Shown here: piece by piece, positions 11,791 to 23,601 of the stretch
Layout of the letters: every line of letters begins with the position of its first letter
How positions within the stretch are numbered: the stretch's first letter is position 1
Source of the DNA: Chrysopilus asiliformis
Lineage: Eukaryota > Arthropoda > Insecta > Diptera > Rhagionidae
DNA: 64,000 nucleotides
Assembly: GCA_964034945.1 (NCBI GenBank)
Contig: OZ035962.1
Location: 105,906,034-105,970,033 of the forward strand
Direction of reading: 5' to 3'
Made by a program: the position numbers and the translations under genes
Notes under the pieces: model-generated
Told to the model about the DNA's origin: nothing
The model's database searches: none
Seen by the model: only the letters and a program-made list of their open reading frames with translations

Positions 11791-12290
11791 AGGGTATTCA
11801 CAGTCCTCTTTTAAATTGCGAGTAATTTTACCGCTCGGTAATTCAGTCAAATTTCACAGATTTTTACCGAGACTTTTACCGAGACGGTAACTTGGTTCAT
11901 GTAAAAATGAATTACCGGATTCGGTAATTGTAGACATGCCTTGAGTCGTGTTTTCCGGCTCGGTTATTCGGTATCAAGAATCAACCGCGAGTGGCGCTAG
12001 TAATGTCAAATTTTCTCGCTGGTTTTTTGTTAATCTCATCGGACTGCAAATTTTTTCAATTTTGATAGCCGTTGCCACAATAGAAATTCAAAAGAATACA
12101 TCAAACATGGATTTAAAGGTATGTGACATATTTTACAATCAAATTCGCAGTTCATGATTTGGTCACGTATCCAATAAAAGCGCTGTTCTCAAATCTGTGC
12201 TGTGGGATGTTCACAGCAGAATATTTTCAGTCTTTTAATATTACCGAAAACACCGAATACCGAAAATTAAAAGAAGACTGTGAATACCCT
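11791..12290. mobile_element. 500-bp TIR element AGGGTATTCACAG, copy 1
   Basis: The terminal inverted repeat AGGGTATTCACAGTC / GACTGTGAATACCCT extends, with mismatches, over about 24 bp. Inside, TTTTACCGAG / GGTAATT motifs recur. A near-identical copy lies at 25366-25863 and a truncated inverted one at 63195-63445. No transposase frame is visible. Confidence 0.85.
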
Positions 12291-15200
12291 GATAGTGTTT
12301 TTGTCATCGCAAACGAGGATACGAAATAAAACGAAACAATTCAAAATATTAGATATTTCTTCATTGTTTATTAAGACAGATTTATAAATTAATTTTTTTT
12401 AATTATTTTTTTTTTGTTTACTTTGTATCATTCCATTATCTCTCATTTTGTATTTAAATATTTGTTTGGCACCTTAATAATCTAAAATTAGTAATAATTC
12501 AATGAAGAATAGTCGTATAATACCTTTTATCATTCAGTAAATAAAATAATTATTATAATAAGTTTTTTTTTATCGTAAATATATCTATATATTTATAAAT
12601 ATGAATTCATAAGACATTATCTCAAGTTAACAATATACAATTAGATCTATGTGTATAAAGTAATATATTTCTTTTTACAATAACATACCTAAACTTTACA
12701 TTTGAAAAGTTTTCATTTGATTCTTTTTTTTTGTCCTTATTTAATAACTTCTTAGCATCATAAATGTTATTATTGAATATTTATTTTTTGTTTAAATTGT
12801 CTTATTAGGTTTAAATATTAAAATCTTTTTTTTTCTATGTAATAATTTATGATTTAAAGAGAGTTGATTTTTAGTTAATTCTTTTATGTTTAATTTGTAG
12901 AAATATGATTAGTTTTATTGTTTATATTTATTAAATTTTTTGTTTATGTAAAATCTTAACTTTATGGTAAAAAATTTTATTGAGTGGACTTTCCGTTTAC
13001 AACATATTTACATTGAACATATCAACTTAATATTAAACGATATCAGAGTATCTTATATGAATTTTTTCGTTTAACTTGAGAGTAATATTTAATTTCAATC
13101 CAGCAAAATCATTTGATTGCTGATTTTTTTTTCGAAATCGGTTTTCTTTTATTATTTTGTTTTTTCCAAGCAGCATACATGTCAACAGTGACGTTTGCGG
13201 CTGACATATTGTCGTCTAAATGTCACGGTTGACTTGAATTCTGATTGCGTTAATTCATATTAACTAACAATAAGAGAGAAAAGGTTTGTTTTTTGAAAAG
13301 ATCACATCTTTTCAAAATACAAATCACTTGTTTTTATATTCGTTCTTCTAATTATAAAATACCTACAGTACCTATCTAAAATCCATTCATAAAAATGTTT
13401 TTATATTAAATAATTCACATTGATTCACATATATATATTTTTCAACATATTAGATAATATTGAGTAGATTTTAAACATTAAAATATATACACTGCGCGCA
13501 AATATTCAGTTTTTCTTTATTTTTTTTTAATTTTCCATACGAGTTTGTATCTCGTGTGTAAAATATTGAAATCTGTTTCTAATTAAGTAAATTCTTTATT
13601 TAGTTTTTCGTCTTTTTTTTTATTATTTGCTTTCAGTTTATGAATATGGTAGCTTTTATTAGAATTAAAATTTTTTTTAGGGACATTGAATTATTGTTTT
13701 TCGCTAAATTTGTCTTAAGAAAATGTTATTGATTAGAAAATTACGGTATTTATGAAATAATCAGATATATGCAATGTAAATTTGGCAGCAATTTCTTATT
13801 TTATATTCAATATAACGGATAGTATTAATATATAAAATATCAAATTCGAAAAAATTGGTTTTCATCGGTAAATAACCAGAATTCACATTAATTCAATTTG
13901 AATTTGAATTAAATTTATATTTTAGATGTCGTTTTCTACATTTAAGTGACTAAAAAAATTACATTAGACTAAATTCCAAATCTGTTAAACCATAAAATTT
14001 AGGCTGCTCATAACAATTTGAATATCGTTGAAATTAAATTAAAAAATTGCTATTAGAGATCACGTAATAAATGCATTTTTTTAACAATAAATTCATCGTT
14101 GATCGTTGCCACATGTAAAACAATCTTTATTATTTCTTAGGGTCTGTTTATATTTGCAATTTTTGCTGGAATTTATCTTCTAGAACTTATTTCGCGACAC
14201 GTTTTCATCTATCGCAGAATAAGTCAACTTATTTTTAGCATAAAGTTTTTAATAAACTTAAAAAAAGCTCACAGAATAAATTTGCAGATGTAAACAGCTC
14301 CTTAGAAAAAAAAACTGAATAGCCATTTTAAGCCACAAAATTTTTCTGTACGAATAATCGTTATTAAACTTTATTAAAAAAATTGAATTCGTTTCAAAGG
14401 TAAAAATATTTTTATTCTTTTTTTTTTAATAATAAGCAAGAGTATTTATTTTTTTAGTGCCAATACTTTTAACATAACCGAATTTGTTTTCACAAAAATC
14501 ATTTCAGGCCGAGAAAAGCGAATCAAGCCGAACAATTTTGGGGGCCATGTGTATGCAATTATCTTGTAATATGACGGATTTTTTTTAATATGATGTAGAT
14601 TATATTAGAAATTTTCTAAGTCTTTACCAAAGTATTTGCAATACTTATACATTAATATGTTTTAATTTTTTTTTAAATATTATTAATTGTTTTAATGATT
14701 AGAATAACATTTTATTCGATTCATCTGTATAAGGCACTTTTTTAATTCTATTTTATAATAATAACGTACACAATACCACCGATTTTTGGCAATATGAATT
14801 TAGAGCATAAGCGGAATTAAAAAATATGTGGACAAAAGCAATTAGAACGTTATAAACATAACAAAAATTGCATCAATTTGCATTTTAAAATGGTTTTTTC
14901 CACTGATTCTTAACAATAAATCCGTGAAAAAACTTATGGCATAAAATAAGAAACATAAAACATCATACCTAATCAATATTTTTCCTGTAGATAAAAATTA
15001 AATAAAAGAGGTCAATAAAAAACTGTGGATAATTGTTAAATCAGAAAAAAGATTCCTTTGGCTATTGCATGTAACTATATTTTCATTTTGAGCCTAGATT
15101 TTCACAAATGTTTGTTAGCAATTTTGGGCAGCTTCCTGTCTAGAACTTTTTGGTTTTTAAATTAAAAACTCATTGATGACCTAGGTTTTGTTATTATAAT

Positions 15201-16290
15201 AAATTAATTTACATTTAGAAATAAAGACTAATTTGATTATGCGGATTTCAACAAATTTCTTAAATCAAATGATTGAAGTTTTGTGCAGAAAGAAACAATT
15301 GAGGATTTTTTCAAAATTATATTTAAATAATTTGTTTTAGCCTTTTCAAATCCCACTCGTGTCCTCTCATTTTTTCGGGAATTTTGTATGTGCACTAATT
15401 CCTGTGTCACACTAAATCTTACACTCGCTCTCCTCAGAGAAGTATTTTCGGCGAGAAGGAGGGACTTTTTATGAACATCTCCTTATAAATAAATCCAAAA
15501 TTTTCAAATATCAGTCAAAAATAAAAAGTGTGTTTTTTCGGCTAGAAAAACACATGATTTGTTTTCCTTTGCCGAGACCCGGAGAAGTCAAAGGTCGTTA
15601 TTTCAGCTTAATTGTTCATGTAAGTTGTTGGTTAAAGCATTTGAAAGCCATTTCATTTTTGCTACAGCAAGTAACATACGAGGACATCGCGTACTAAATT
15701 AACATTAATTTCTCGACTTTTTAGACACAACGTCCAATATGCGCCCTCATTTGTTACTTCGGATACGGCTTGTTTCGAATTTCGAAAAGTAGAAAAATAA
15801 AGTAAAAAAAAAGTTTGAGTAAAAATAAATTTCTGACCCTCTTCCATAACTGGAGAATCGCTTGACCAAATGAGCCGATATTGTGGCTCATCTCTTTTAA
15901 GGAAGCTCTCAATTACAGCGGTAAAAACGTGCACTTGAAAAAAAAACATATCCTGTAAAACTTTGGAAATGACGATAACACAGATATCCTACTACGATAT
16001 CTGTGGACGATAAGTTTAAAAAATTGTTTTTCGCCACTCGATAACATTTTTACTGTCCGCGAACGTTTTAAATAATGTTATCACTCTGTTGTATCTTCGC
16101 ATTATCGTAGTTTATTTATTGATACAATTTTTTAATTTTAAATATTAAGTCCATATTTATAAGCTAGGGCAGCGTAATTTCAGAGATCTGAATTATCGAA
16201 TATTTTATGCTTTAGTGTAATTTTTTGCCGACGTCACTTCTCCGCTTTTGACGAGTTAACATATGATATTTTGCGCTTCAAAATATATCA
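12291..16290. other. 4 kb AT-rich tract without open frames
   Basis: Extremely AT-rich, with many short T and A runs, no frame worth naming and no repeat family shared with the rest of the window. A short inverted pair ACAGATATC / GATATCTGT is at 15980-16004. The tract may be intergenic or part of a long untranslated region. Confidence 0.5.
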
Positions 16291-16524
16291 GGGCACCGAT
16301 CATGTATTCCGACGCGTCTCTGTCTTTCGACTTCGACGCAGCTTTTGACTCTTGACTTTGCCATATCTGCAGCTTGAAATTTCGCGGAATCGTCACTATG
16401 AATCGAAACGTGATTTTGACTGTCACTCCAGGAAATTTGAAGCTGCTGATATGGCGTAGTCAAGAGTTAAAAGCTGCATCGAAGTCGAAAGACAGAGACG
16501 CGTCGAAATACATGATTGGTGCCC
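16291..16524. mobile_element. fold-back MITE, copy 2
   Basis: Same hairpin element as 5783-6016, in the opposite internal orientation. Ends GGGCACCGATCATGTATTCC and its inverse; arms about 100 bp. Confidence 0.8.
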
Positions 16525-19500
16525 AGATCTTTGTAATATACAGTGGAACTTCCATATACCGAAATTTTTTTTTCGGTATATAAAAAGCGATTTCGTTATA
16601 AACTATTCAAAGAAGGTCAATGGGGAATGCAATTTTGAATTTGTAAACGTGAAAAGAAAACGAAAATGCTGTTTTCATATTTAGTGCTCTCTAATTCCTT
16701 TTTAACTACGATTTTATCAGTTTGTCAGAATTGTCAATTTTATTCGTTTGTCAGGGGTTTTCAAGAAAATTTGCAGAACAAATTGGATTTAAAGTGTTTT
16801 TAACGCTTTAACAAAAAAAAAATTCAAGAAATGGATTAGGATTGTTAATCAATTAAAAGGTTTAGAAATAAATAAATAAAAAAATAAATAAATAAAATAT
16901 CGTTTAATGTCTTTTTTTAAGTTCTCTTTGAGCATTTTTAATACAGTCAAAAGGACAAACAAAACGAATGACGTTAAAACTTAAGTGTAAATTAGCTTTG
17001 AGCCAATTTGATTACATGTATTTATATATATATATGTTTTAATCTATATATATGTATTTTAAATATTTTAAGAGAGAATTACATTTTACTATTAAAATTA
17101 AGTATTAAAATTTTTATTTTACAAAGTAAAAAAAAACTCATTCGTCATGCAAAAATATATAAGGTTAAAGAAAAATTTGTGAGATTTTAACAAATATTTA
17201 TATAATCTTTGGTACAAATGTTGTGCTTTTAAATGAGTATAGGTAAATGTCTATAGGGACTAAATTAATTAATTAAAAAATAATTTAATTTAGTATCAAC
17301 ACGATAGAAAATTTAAATCAGGAAATCAACTGAAATCTTATTTTTGTGTTTTCGGAAGACAATTTTAAAATGTTTTTTTTTTTATATTTTCGTTTCTTAT
17401 TATTAAAAAATTTGGATAATAACAATATTTCAATTGAACTATAATTTAAAATTTTCTTGCAAAAATTACTACACGTTTCTCACACACCTATTTTTTCGCA
17501 TAGGTTGATTTTTTTTTGTATCTAGTATTTGAGTTACTGTTAATTTCTTGTATATAAAAATCACTTAATATATAACTATTTACACTAAAATTTCTCGTTT
17601 AATTTATCAAATTTTCACGTAAAAAATTTTATAGAATATTCTTTAATTTTTTACAAAATTATTTTTTTTAAATCATGTTCAATTCTCTGTCGGATTAAAA
17701 AATATTCGAAGTACATATCTTATTCGATTGTTCTGATTATTCGTCTATTATGCTGGCTTTACAACTGTTTGTTTTTTTTTAATTTTATTTTATTATTATG
17801 AACTTATTTTTATTGCAAGAATGAAGCCCTATTTTAACATATTTACCAAGCAATATCAACAATAGAATAAATGTTTTTACAGCAAAAAATTGTTGACCTT
17901 TTATATCAGTCGCAGTCAACTAATATTTCACCGTGTTTGAATGATTTTCTCCTTTGCAATTTAGAATTTATGTAAAAAAATCAATTTTTAGACACAATTT
18001 TTATATAAATATTTAGAATTGAATCAAAACTCTGATGAAACGAATAATAATTTGTGATAAAAAAAAAAACAAATATTGAATATATACTTTTGTTGAAGTC
18101 TCTTTTTAATTGTTTAATCGGTTTTTTAGTTATATATAAATTCATTTGAATCGTTTAAATACATTATATATCTATTAATCTTAAGATAAATCATCATTCA
18201 TTCTGTGTTAATTCGGAAAATTTCCTACTCTTATCAATTATAATCTACTTAACACTAAATTCCCTTAAATTTCTTCTTTCGTAAGTAACTTTTAATATCT
18301 TTATACAAAAATTCTATTTTAATTTCAATATTTTAATACATGTAGACTTCATTAATTTATTAATGTCTTTTTTTTATATTTATTTTTTGTTAAATATACT
18401 TTTCACGTCTTCATTATAAACATTTAATCACATAAATTCATGAGTTTCTAAGTTTTGAATATATTTTTAATTGCAGTTTACAACAATAACAAATGTAAGG
18501 GCCAAAAAGAGACTTATTTTAAACACCTTTGAAATGAAACTGATGAATCAAAAAAAAGTATTTTTTTCTTTTAATTGAGGAATTATCGATAGAGATATTT
18601 TTCAAGATTACCGTTGCATTTTAGCTGATGAGAAAACATTCAAATGAACAAATTCGAATTTCAAAAGGCAATAAATGATTAAAGTCGAATAAAATTGAGT
18701 GTCTGGTCTGTGTATTTGTTTGCCCTGATTTGGCTCAAGAATCACTCAACCGATTTTGATGCGGTTTTTTCTACGTGTAGTCCGACAATCTCAGAATACA
18801 ATAGGATATTTGCGATTTCACCCCACTCATTCGTTTTTACTTTTTTTTTTGTGAAAAATGGAAAATCCTTACAAAAAATTCCTCGAGAAGCTGTGACCCA
18901 AGTTATAATTAGTGTCCCATAGCTGCAGAGTAATTTATTATTTAAAACTTGAAAATGAAAGCTTCAACTAACAAGAAAAAACTTATAGTGTTCACAAAAA
19001 AAAAAAAAATTGAATGAGGTAAAAATCCAAAAACAAATTGTTTAATTTATATTGACTTTAAGTTGTTCGAAAACTTTTCTTTCACGGATGCGGTTAACGG
19101 GGAGGGAATTGGGGGACGATGGAATGCTTTCTGTACATTTTCATGTCTCTCTAAACTACGTATGTATAGCAATTTCAAAACCCTACGGCACAACAAAAAG
19201 CATTTGCCTTAAGGGAACAATCCGCATTTGGATGTTTTAAGAGCCTTTGGGATTTCATTCCGAATCCGGGAAATATGGATGGGTCAGATTAAGAGACAGG
19301 CAAGCACGGCGGGATGACGGCGAAACATAAAATTATTCCGCGAGAAGGTATAAACCAGAAGGCTTTAAACGCTTCGCATTAAACTTTATCTTAAGTTTAT
19401 GTTTTCGCTTCATATCACACCTGGAAGTTTTGTGAAGATATTTCTTCTGTAGTGTCCCAGTTATATTAGGCAACATAAAATAAAGCTTTTTCCGCTATGC

Positions 19501-22500
19501 GAATTCCGTTCGGTTGTTGCTTGGTAGGTATATATTTGTGTTTTAAAATTTTTGTGCAGGAGGAAATTTTCGTGTACATACTTTTAAACTTTTTCTTTGT
19601 TAAATCAACAACTGCTGCTATTGCTATCATACAAATATACAAACTTTACAAATTATTAGTATGGAACTTCATTTGACAAATATCTGTATAACATAACTTA
19701 CACGTTTTTGTAACCTTGCCAGGTACTATGCTTTTAATTTCTCATAATTTAAACTCGTAATGCTTTACAAATTTTCAGAGTAGAAAAATGAATGTTAGCC
19801 AAGGTACTCGAAAAACTTTATACTCAGAATTTGAGTGGCATGAAATTTTGTAAATAAAAATTATTAATACATTACTGTGAGTAGTAAAAACTTTCGTTTA
19901 AAAAAAAAAATTTCGTGTAGGATTTTTTATTGGGAAAAGTGAAGTCTGAAATTCTTTTTTCCGGTATTAAATAAATAAGTAAAATTATTTATTAGCTTAG
20001 ATGAATTTAAAGTAATACAGTTTGGAATAGGCTTAATTCCAGAAAAGGTTTTCCCTTTGTTAAGCCTTCAAATTAATCCATTTAAATCTAATCAACGTTT
20101 AAAATTCTAGCCCATTGCTATTTCTGTGTGCAACTATAAATTTTCTTTGGAGATTATTACGATTATATGTATTTAAAGAAAGATAGGAAAAAACACGCAA
20201 GACATGAAACAGAAAAAATGTCAAGATCTTTGAACCGTTATTGCTGTTGTTTTCGTATTTTGGTAACTTCATAGGATCTTTTTTTTTAGCTTTTATAGAT
20301 ACTCCACATAGAGTACAGAGAAGGAAATGAAGGAAAAAAAAATGATAAGAGCAAGTGCGTGCCTTGCCAACCCGTAGTTTAAATATAAGTCAGAGGGGAA
20401 TTCAACACAGGACTGAGAAGACATTTGTTATCCCTAGAATTAAATTTCTTGGATTGGCGCAACAGAAACACACGTCTTGGGAGTGAAAACGAAGTGGAAT
20501 ATAAAGAGAACACACCAAATCCAGTTTCAAGTTAATATATTATTTTGTATATGTATATATTTTTTTATTTATTTCATATTTACGCAACATCCACGCTCTG
20601 CACATAGATAAATAATTTTAAAAGCAAAAATGAGAATTTTTTTTTAATATTAAATATTAGATGGGAAATTTTTTCAGATAAGACCAAAAGACACGAAAAT
20701 AGAAGATTACCAACGCCCATTCAAAATGTTGTACAAAACTAGAAGAAATTCGGGTAAATTTAGAAGAGCGTATAAGGAGTATAATTTACTGAGTAAAAAT
20801 AATAAATAAAAATCAAATATAAAGGTTTTTCCGTGTTAATGTGTTATTTTTGGGATTAGAAATACCAGATTTTGGAGTTGAAAAACACGTCCAAAAACCA
20901 CTTTATTTTTGTTTCCTTGAATAGACTGGAGATATGCTAATGAATTCCTTATTTCTGAGATTTCAAAATCCAATGAAAATGTGATCACATTGCACTACAG
21001 TGGAACCACAAAAAAAGTTCATTGTGAGTGGCGTAAAAAAGTTAAATATGGCTGATATTTCCTGTCCGATAAATTCAAAGAAGCCAACAAAAATTCAGGG
21101 GTTGATTTTACTGAAAGCTAACCCTTGAGCTTGGGGTTCCGTCGATTAAAGACCACCCCAAAAATTCTGTGATATTTTTTTTAACAAATTTTTACCTGCG
21201 GCGCATTTTTCTTTTATTTTTGCTTCTAAAAATGTGATTTAAAACCTGAATTTTGTAAGAAATTGACGCCATCCAGTTAGTAATGATTTTTTTTTGTGTT
21301 TTTGTGAATCACGGAAATTTAGATATAAACAAAGCAGTTCATCAACAGTAGGTAAAAATCAGCTAAAATGCATTATTTTCCGAGATCAATGTTACTAAAT
21401 TGAAATAAAAAGAAATAATATTAATAATGATCATAATAACATACCAACGAACGCATAAGCAGAACAATATAACAACTTATCCGGTAATGAGATTCCTTAA
21501 ATTAAAATAATTAAACACAGCAACATTATATTCGGCCTTCGGTTTTAGTAATCGTCGACACTTTTTGACTTTGATAATTAATAATAGTGACTAATTTGAA
21601 ATAAAGAAAATAAACTGTACACCAGAAGCATTTATCATATTCCATATTTGTTAATTTTTTTCAGATCGGATTCCTTTGAGGACTGATTTGGCCCACCTAA
21701 ACTCTGGTTGAAGCAATTTGCAAGCAGTTTATATGTCAACCGTGGCGGTCGTATGTCAACCGCTAACATGACGATTGACATAAATGCTGTTTTACTTAAT
21801 TCATTTTTTTCTGTTTATTTATTCAATAAAATGAATTAATTTCTGTTTTGCAAACAAATTGGTTCGATTGTTCGCTGCTAAATCTGTGGTTGGAGATAAA
21901 GCTGGAAATAAAGCGAAAGAAGACAAGTATGTATATTTATATAGACGCATTTCCGAATCGTATTTTTACATGTAGTAATTAACATGTAGTTTTAATTACT
22001 TTGTAATATACCTCAGCAATGTTTTACTGTGTGTCCATGTCATAGATATACTAGATCGCTCGATTTGCTGTCTCAAATGGTTCCATTTCAATACAGTTCA
22101 GTGAATCAAAACGAGTCAAGTAAGAGCGAGATAACCGTATGAAAATAAATATAGTCCTCTCGTTTAAACCGTGAGCTGTCAAAGGAAAATTGACTTTCGA
22201 AATGGTGTTGGCGCCTAAAGTTATTTGTTTGCGCCTAAAGTTAGTCTCAAACTTGTGAAATTTGAATTTCGCGGCAAACTAAATTTGAATCTCGCGACCT
22301 TATACAGTTCAGTGGATGCGGTCAAGTACGATAATGAGGGAAATACTTTTGGGACTATTTTTCAGCAGAGTTTTGTATGGTGACAGTTGTTCTATGTTAT
22401 ATAGTTCTGTGGTCCATGTTAATTTTGTTCCAGCCTCACTTCGGAAACGTAAAAATTCAGAGAACTTTTGTAAACATCTAAAATTTTTGTTCTTTTCAAA

Positions 22501-22711
22501 TCCCATAATTTCTAATGTTTAAGTAGGCTAAGCACAATTAATTTCTGAAGAATAACGCGCAAACGGGCCTAAATTTTAAAACAAGGTCACTCAGATAGAG
22601 TTTCCATAAAATAAATAAGTTTGATGGTTTTTTCACAACGTCAATTTATATGTCCAGTATTAAGTGACGATTGAGAAACTAGAAATGTATTTATATACTT
22701 GTATAGTCGCA
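16525..22711. other. 6 kb mostly AT-rich tract, no gene recognised
   Basis: Contains an ATAAATAA low-complexity patch (16867-16898), TATATA runs (17025-17055), and an inverted pair TATACCGAAATTTTTTTTTC / GGTATA near 16555 that may be a small MITE end. Around 18695-18790 a phrase like CACTCAACCGATTTTGATGC resembles RTE 3' sequence. No supported gene. Confidence 0.45.
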
Positions 22712-22861
22712 CAGTCGAATCTTGGTAGCGTCGAACTCTTTTATAATTCGATTTTTCAATCTCCTTGTAACGGATTTCCGTACTAAATGAACATTGATTG
22801 CCTCCAAATATTCGATAGCTCGATTTTTTGCTGCCACATTCGACTTATCAAGGTTTGACTG
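22712..22861. mobile_element. small MITE with CAGTCGAATCTTGG ends
   Basis: Begins CAGTCGAATCTTGGTAG and ends TATCAAGGTTTGACTG. The two ends are inverted with mismatches, and TTCGA motifs fill the 150-bp interior. The CAGTCAAACCT-type end also occurs at 30757, suggesting pogo/Tc1-like relatives. It sits just outside the likely sns 3' UTR. Confidence 0.6.
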
Positions 22862-23088
22862 TAATTACACATAAACATACAAATATACATTTATTTCTTT
22901 CGTTTCGCTAATCTATATTAAATTATATCTTTAACAGAGTGCATGGAATAAGACCTTGGCAATGATTCGCTCCGAAAAAAAAACTCTTAACAATTGGAAT
23001 AGTATGCATATTGCACTGGTGTACATAAATATGGTTTTGTTGTTTTAAAATCTATATATAAATATATATAGACTTACATTTGGAACAA
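22862..23088 (-). other. sns: probable start of the sns 3' UTR
   Basis: Sequence directly after the stop codon, with a TATATAAATATATATA stretch and a candidate AATAAA. The end of the transcript cannot be fixed from sequence alone. Confidence 0.45.
22889..22894 (-). promoter_or_regulatory. sns: candidate polyadenylation signal of sns
   Basis: AATAAA on the minus strand about 195 bp after the stop codon, the first plausible signal downstream. AATAAA is frequent by chance in sequence this AT-rich, and further copies follow, so the true 3' end could be much farther left. Confidence 0.25.
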
Positions 23089-23601
23089 CTATACTAAATG
23101 ACCATCAGCGTCTGTATAGCCCATTGTTGCGCTAAATGTACTTAAATTATGTGTAGAAGGATCATAACTACCCATCAATAAACTGTTACTGATTCCGGGT
23201 GCATTTTGAACGTTTAAAATTTGCATATTGTTGTGCTGTAATTGCTGATGTTGCTGCTGCTGCTGCTGCTGTTGATTCCTTTTTGGATCCTTGAGTATAC
23301 CCTGTGGTTGTTTCGGTGTGGATGTTTGATGTGACGACACCTGAGTTAAATTGCTTAAATTACTAATTTGCTGCGGCTGCTGTGTCAGCTGTTGCTGGGC
23401 AGACCCATTGGTTTGAGTCGATGCTGTCGTACTATTTAAATGGAGTTCATGCGACAGTTTTGTTGTGTGGTGCGTAACATCCGGCGGTGGCACCCCACGA
23501 ATTCCACGTCGTAATGTGCCACCCCCACCTACCAGGGCCGCATTTGATACCATGTGATTCATTGGTAGTGGTGGAGTGGTAAATTCCATTGGCGGATAAT
23601 C
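23089..23601 (-). CDS. sns: sns last coding exon with polyglutamine and C-terminus
   Basis: 170 residues and a stop, after the acceptor TTCTACAG. It starts DYPPMEFTTPPLPMNH, passes a glycine run and RRGIRGVPPPD, then glutamine-rich sequence with a run of eight glutamines, and ends MGYTDADGHLV. GHLV ends in a hydrophobic residue as PDZ ligands do, but histidine at position -2 is not a classic class I or II motif. A tail of this type fits Sns better than short-tailed relatives, judged from memory. Confidence 0.88.
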   Translation of the reverse strand, partial: DYPPMEFTTPPLPMNHMVSNAALVGGGGTLRRGIRGVPPPDVTHHTTKLSHELHLNSTTASTQTNGSAQQQLTQQPQQISNLSNLTQVSSHQTSTPKQPQGILKDPKRNQQQQQQQQHQQLQHNNMQILNVQNAPGISNSLLMGSYDPSTHNLSTFSATMGYTDADGHLV

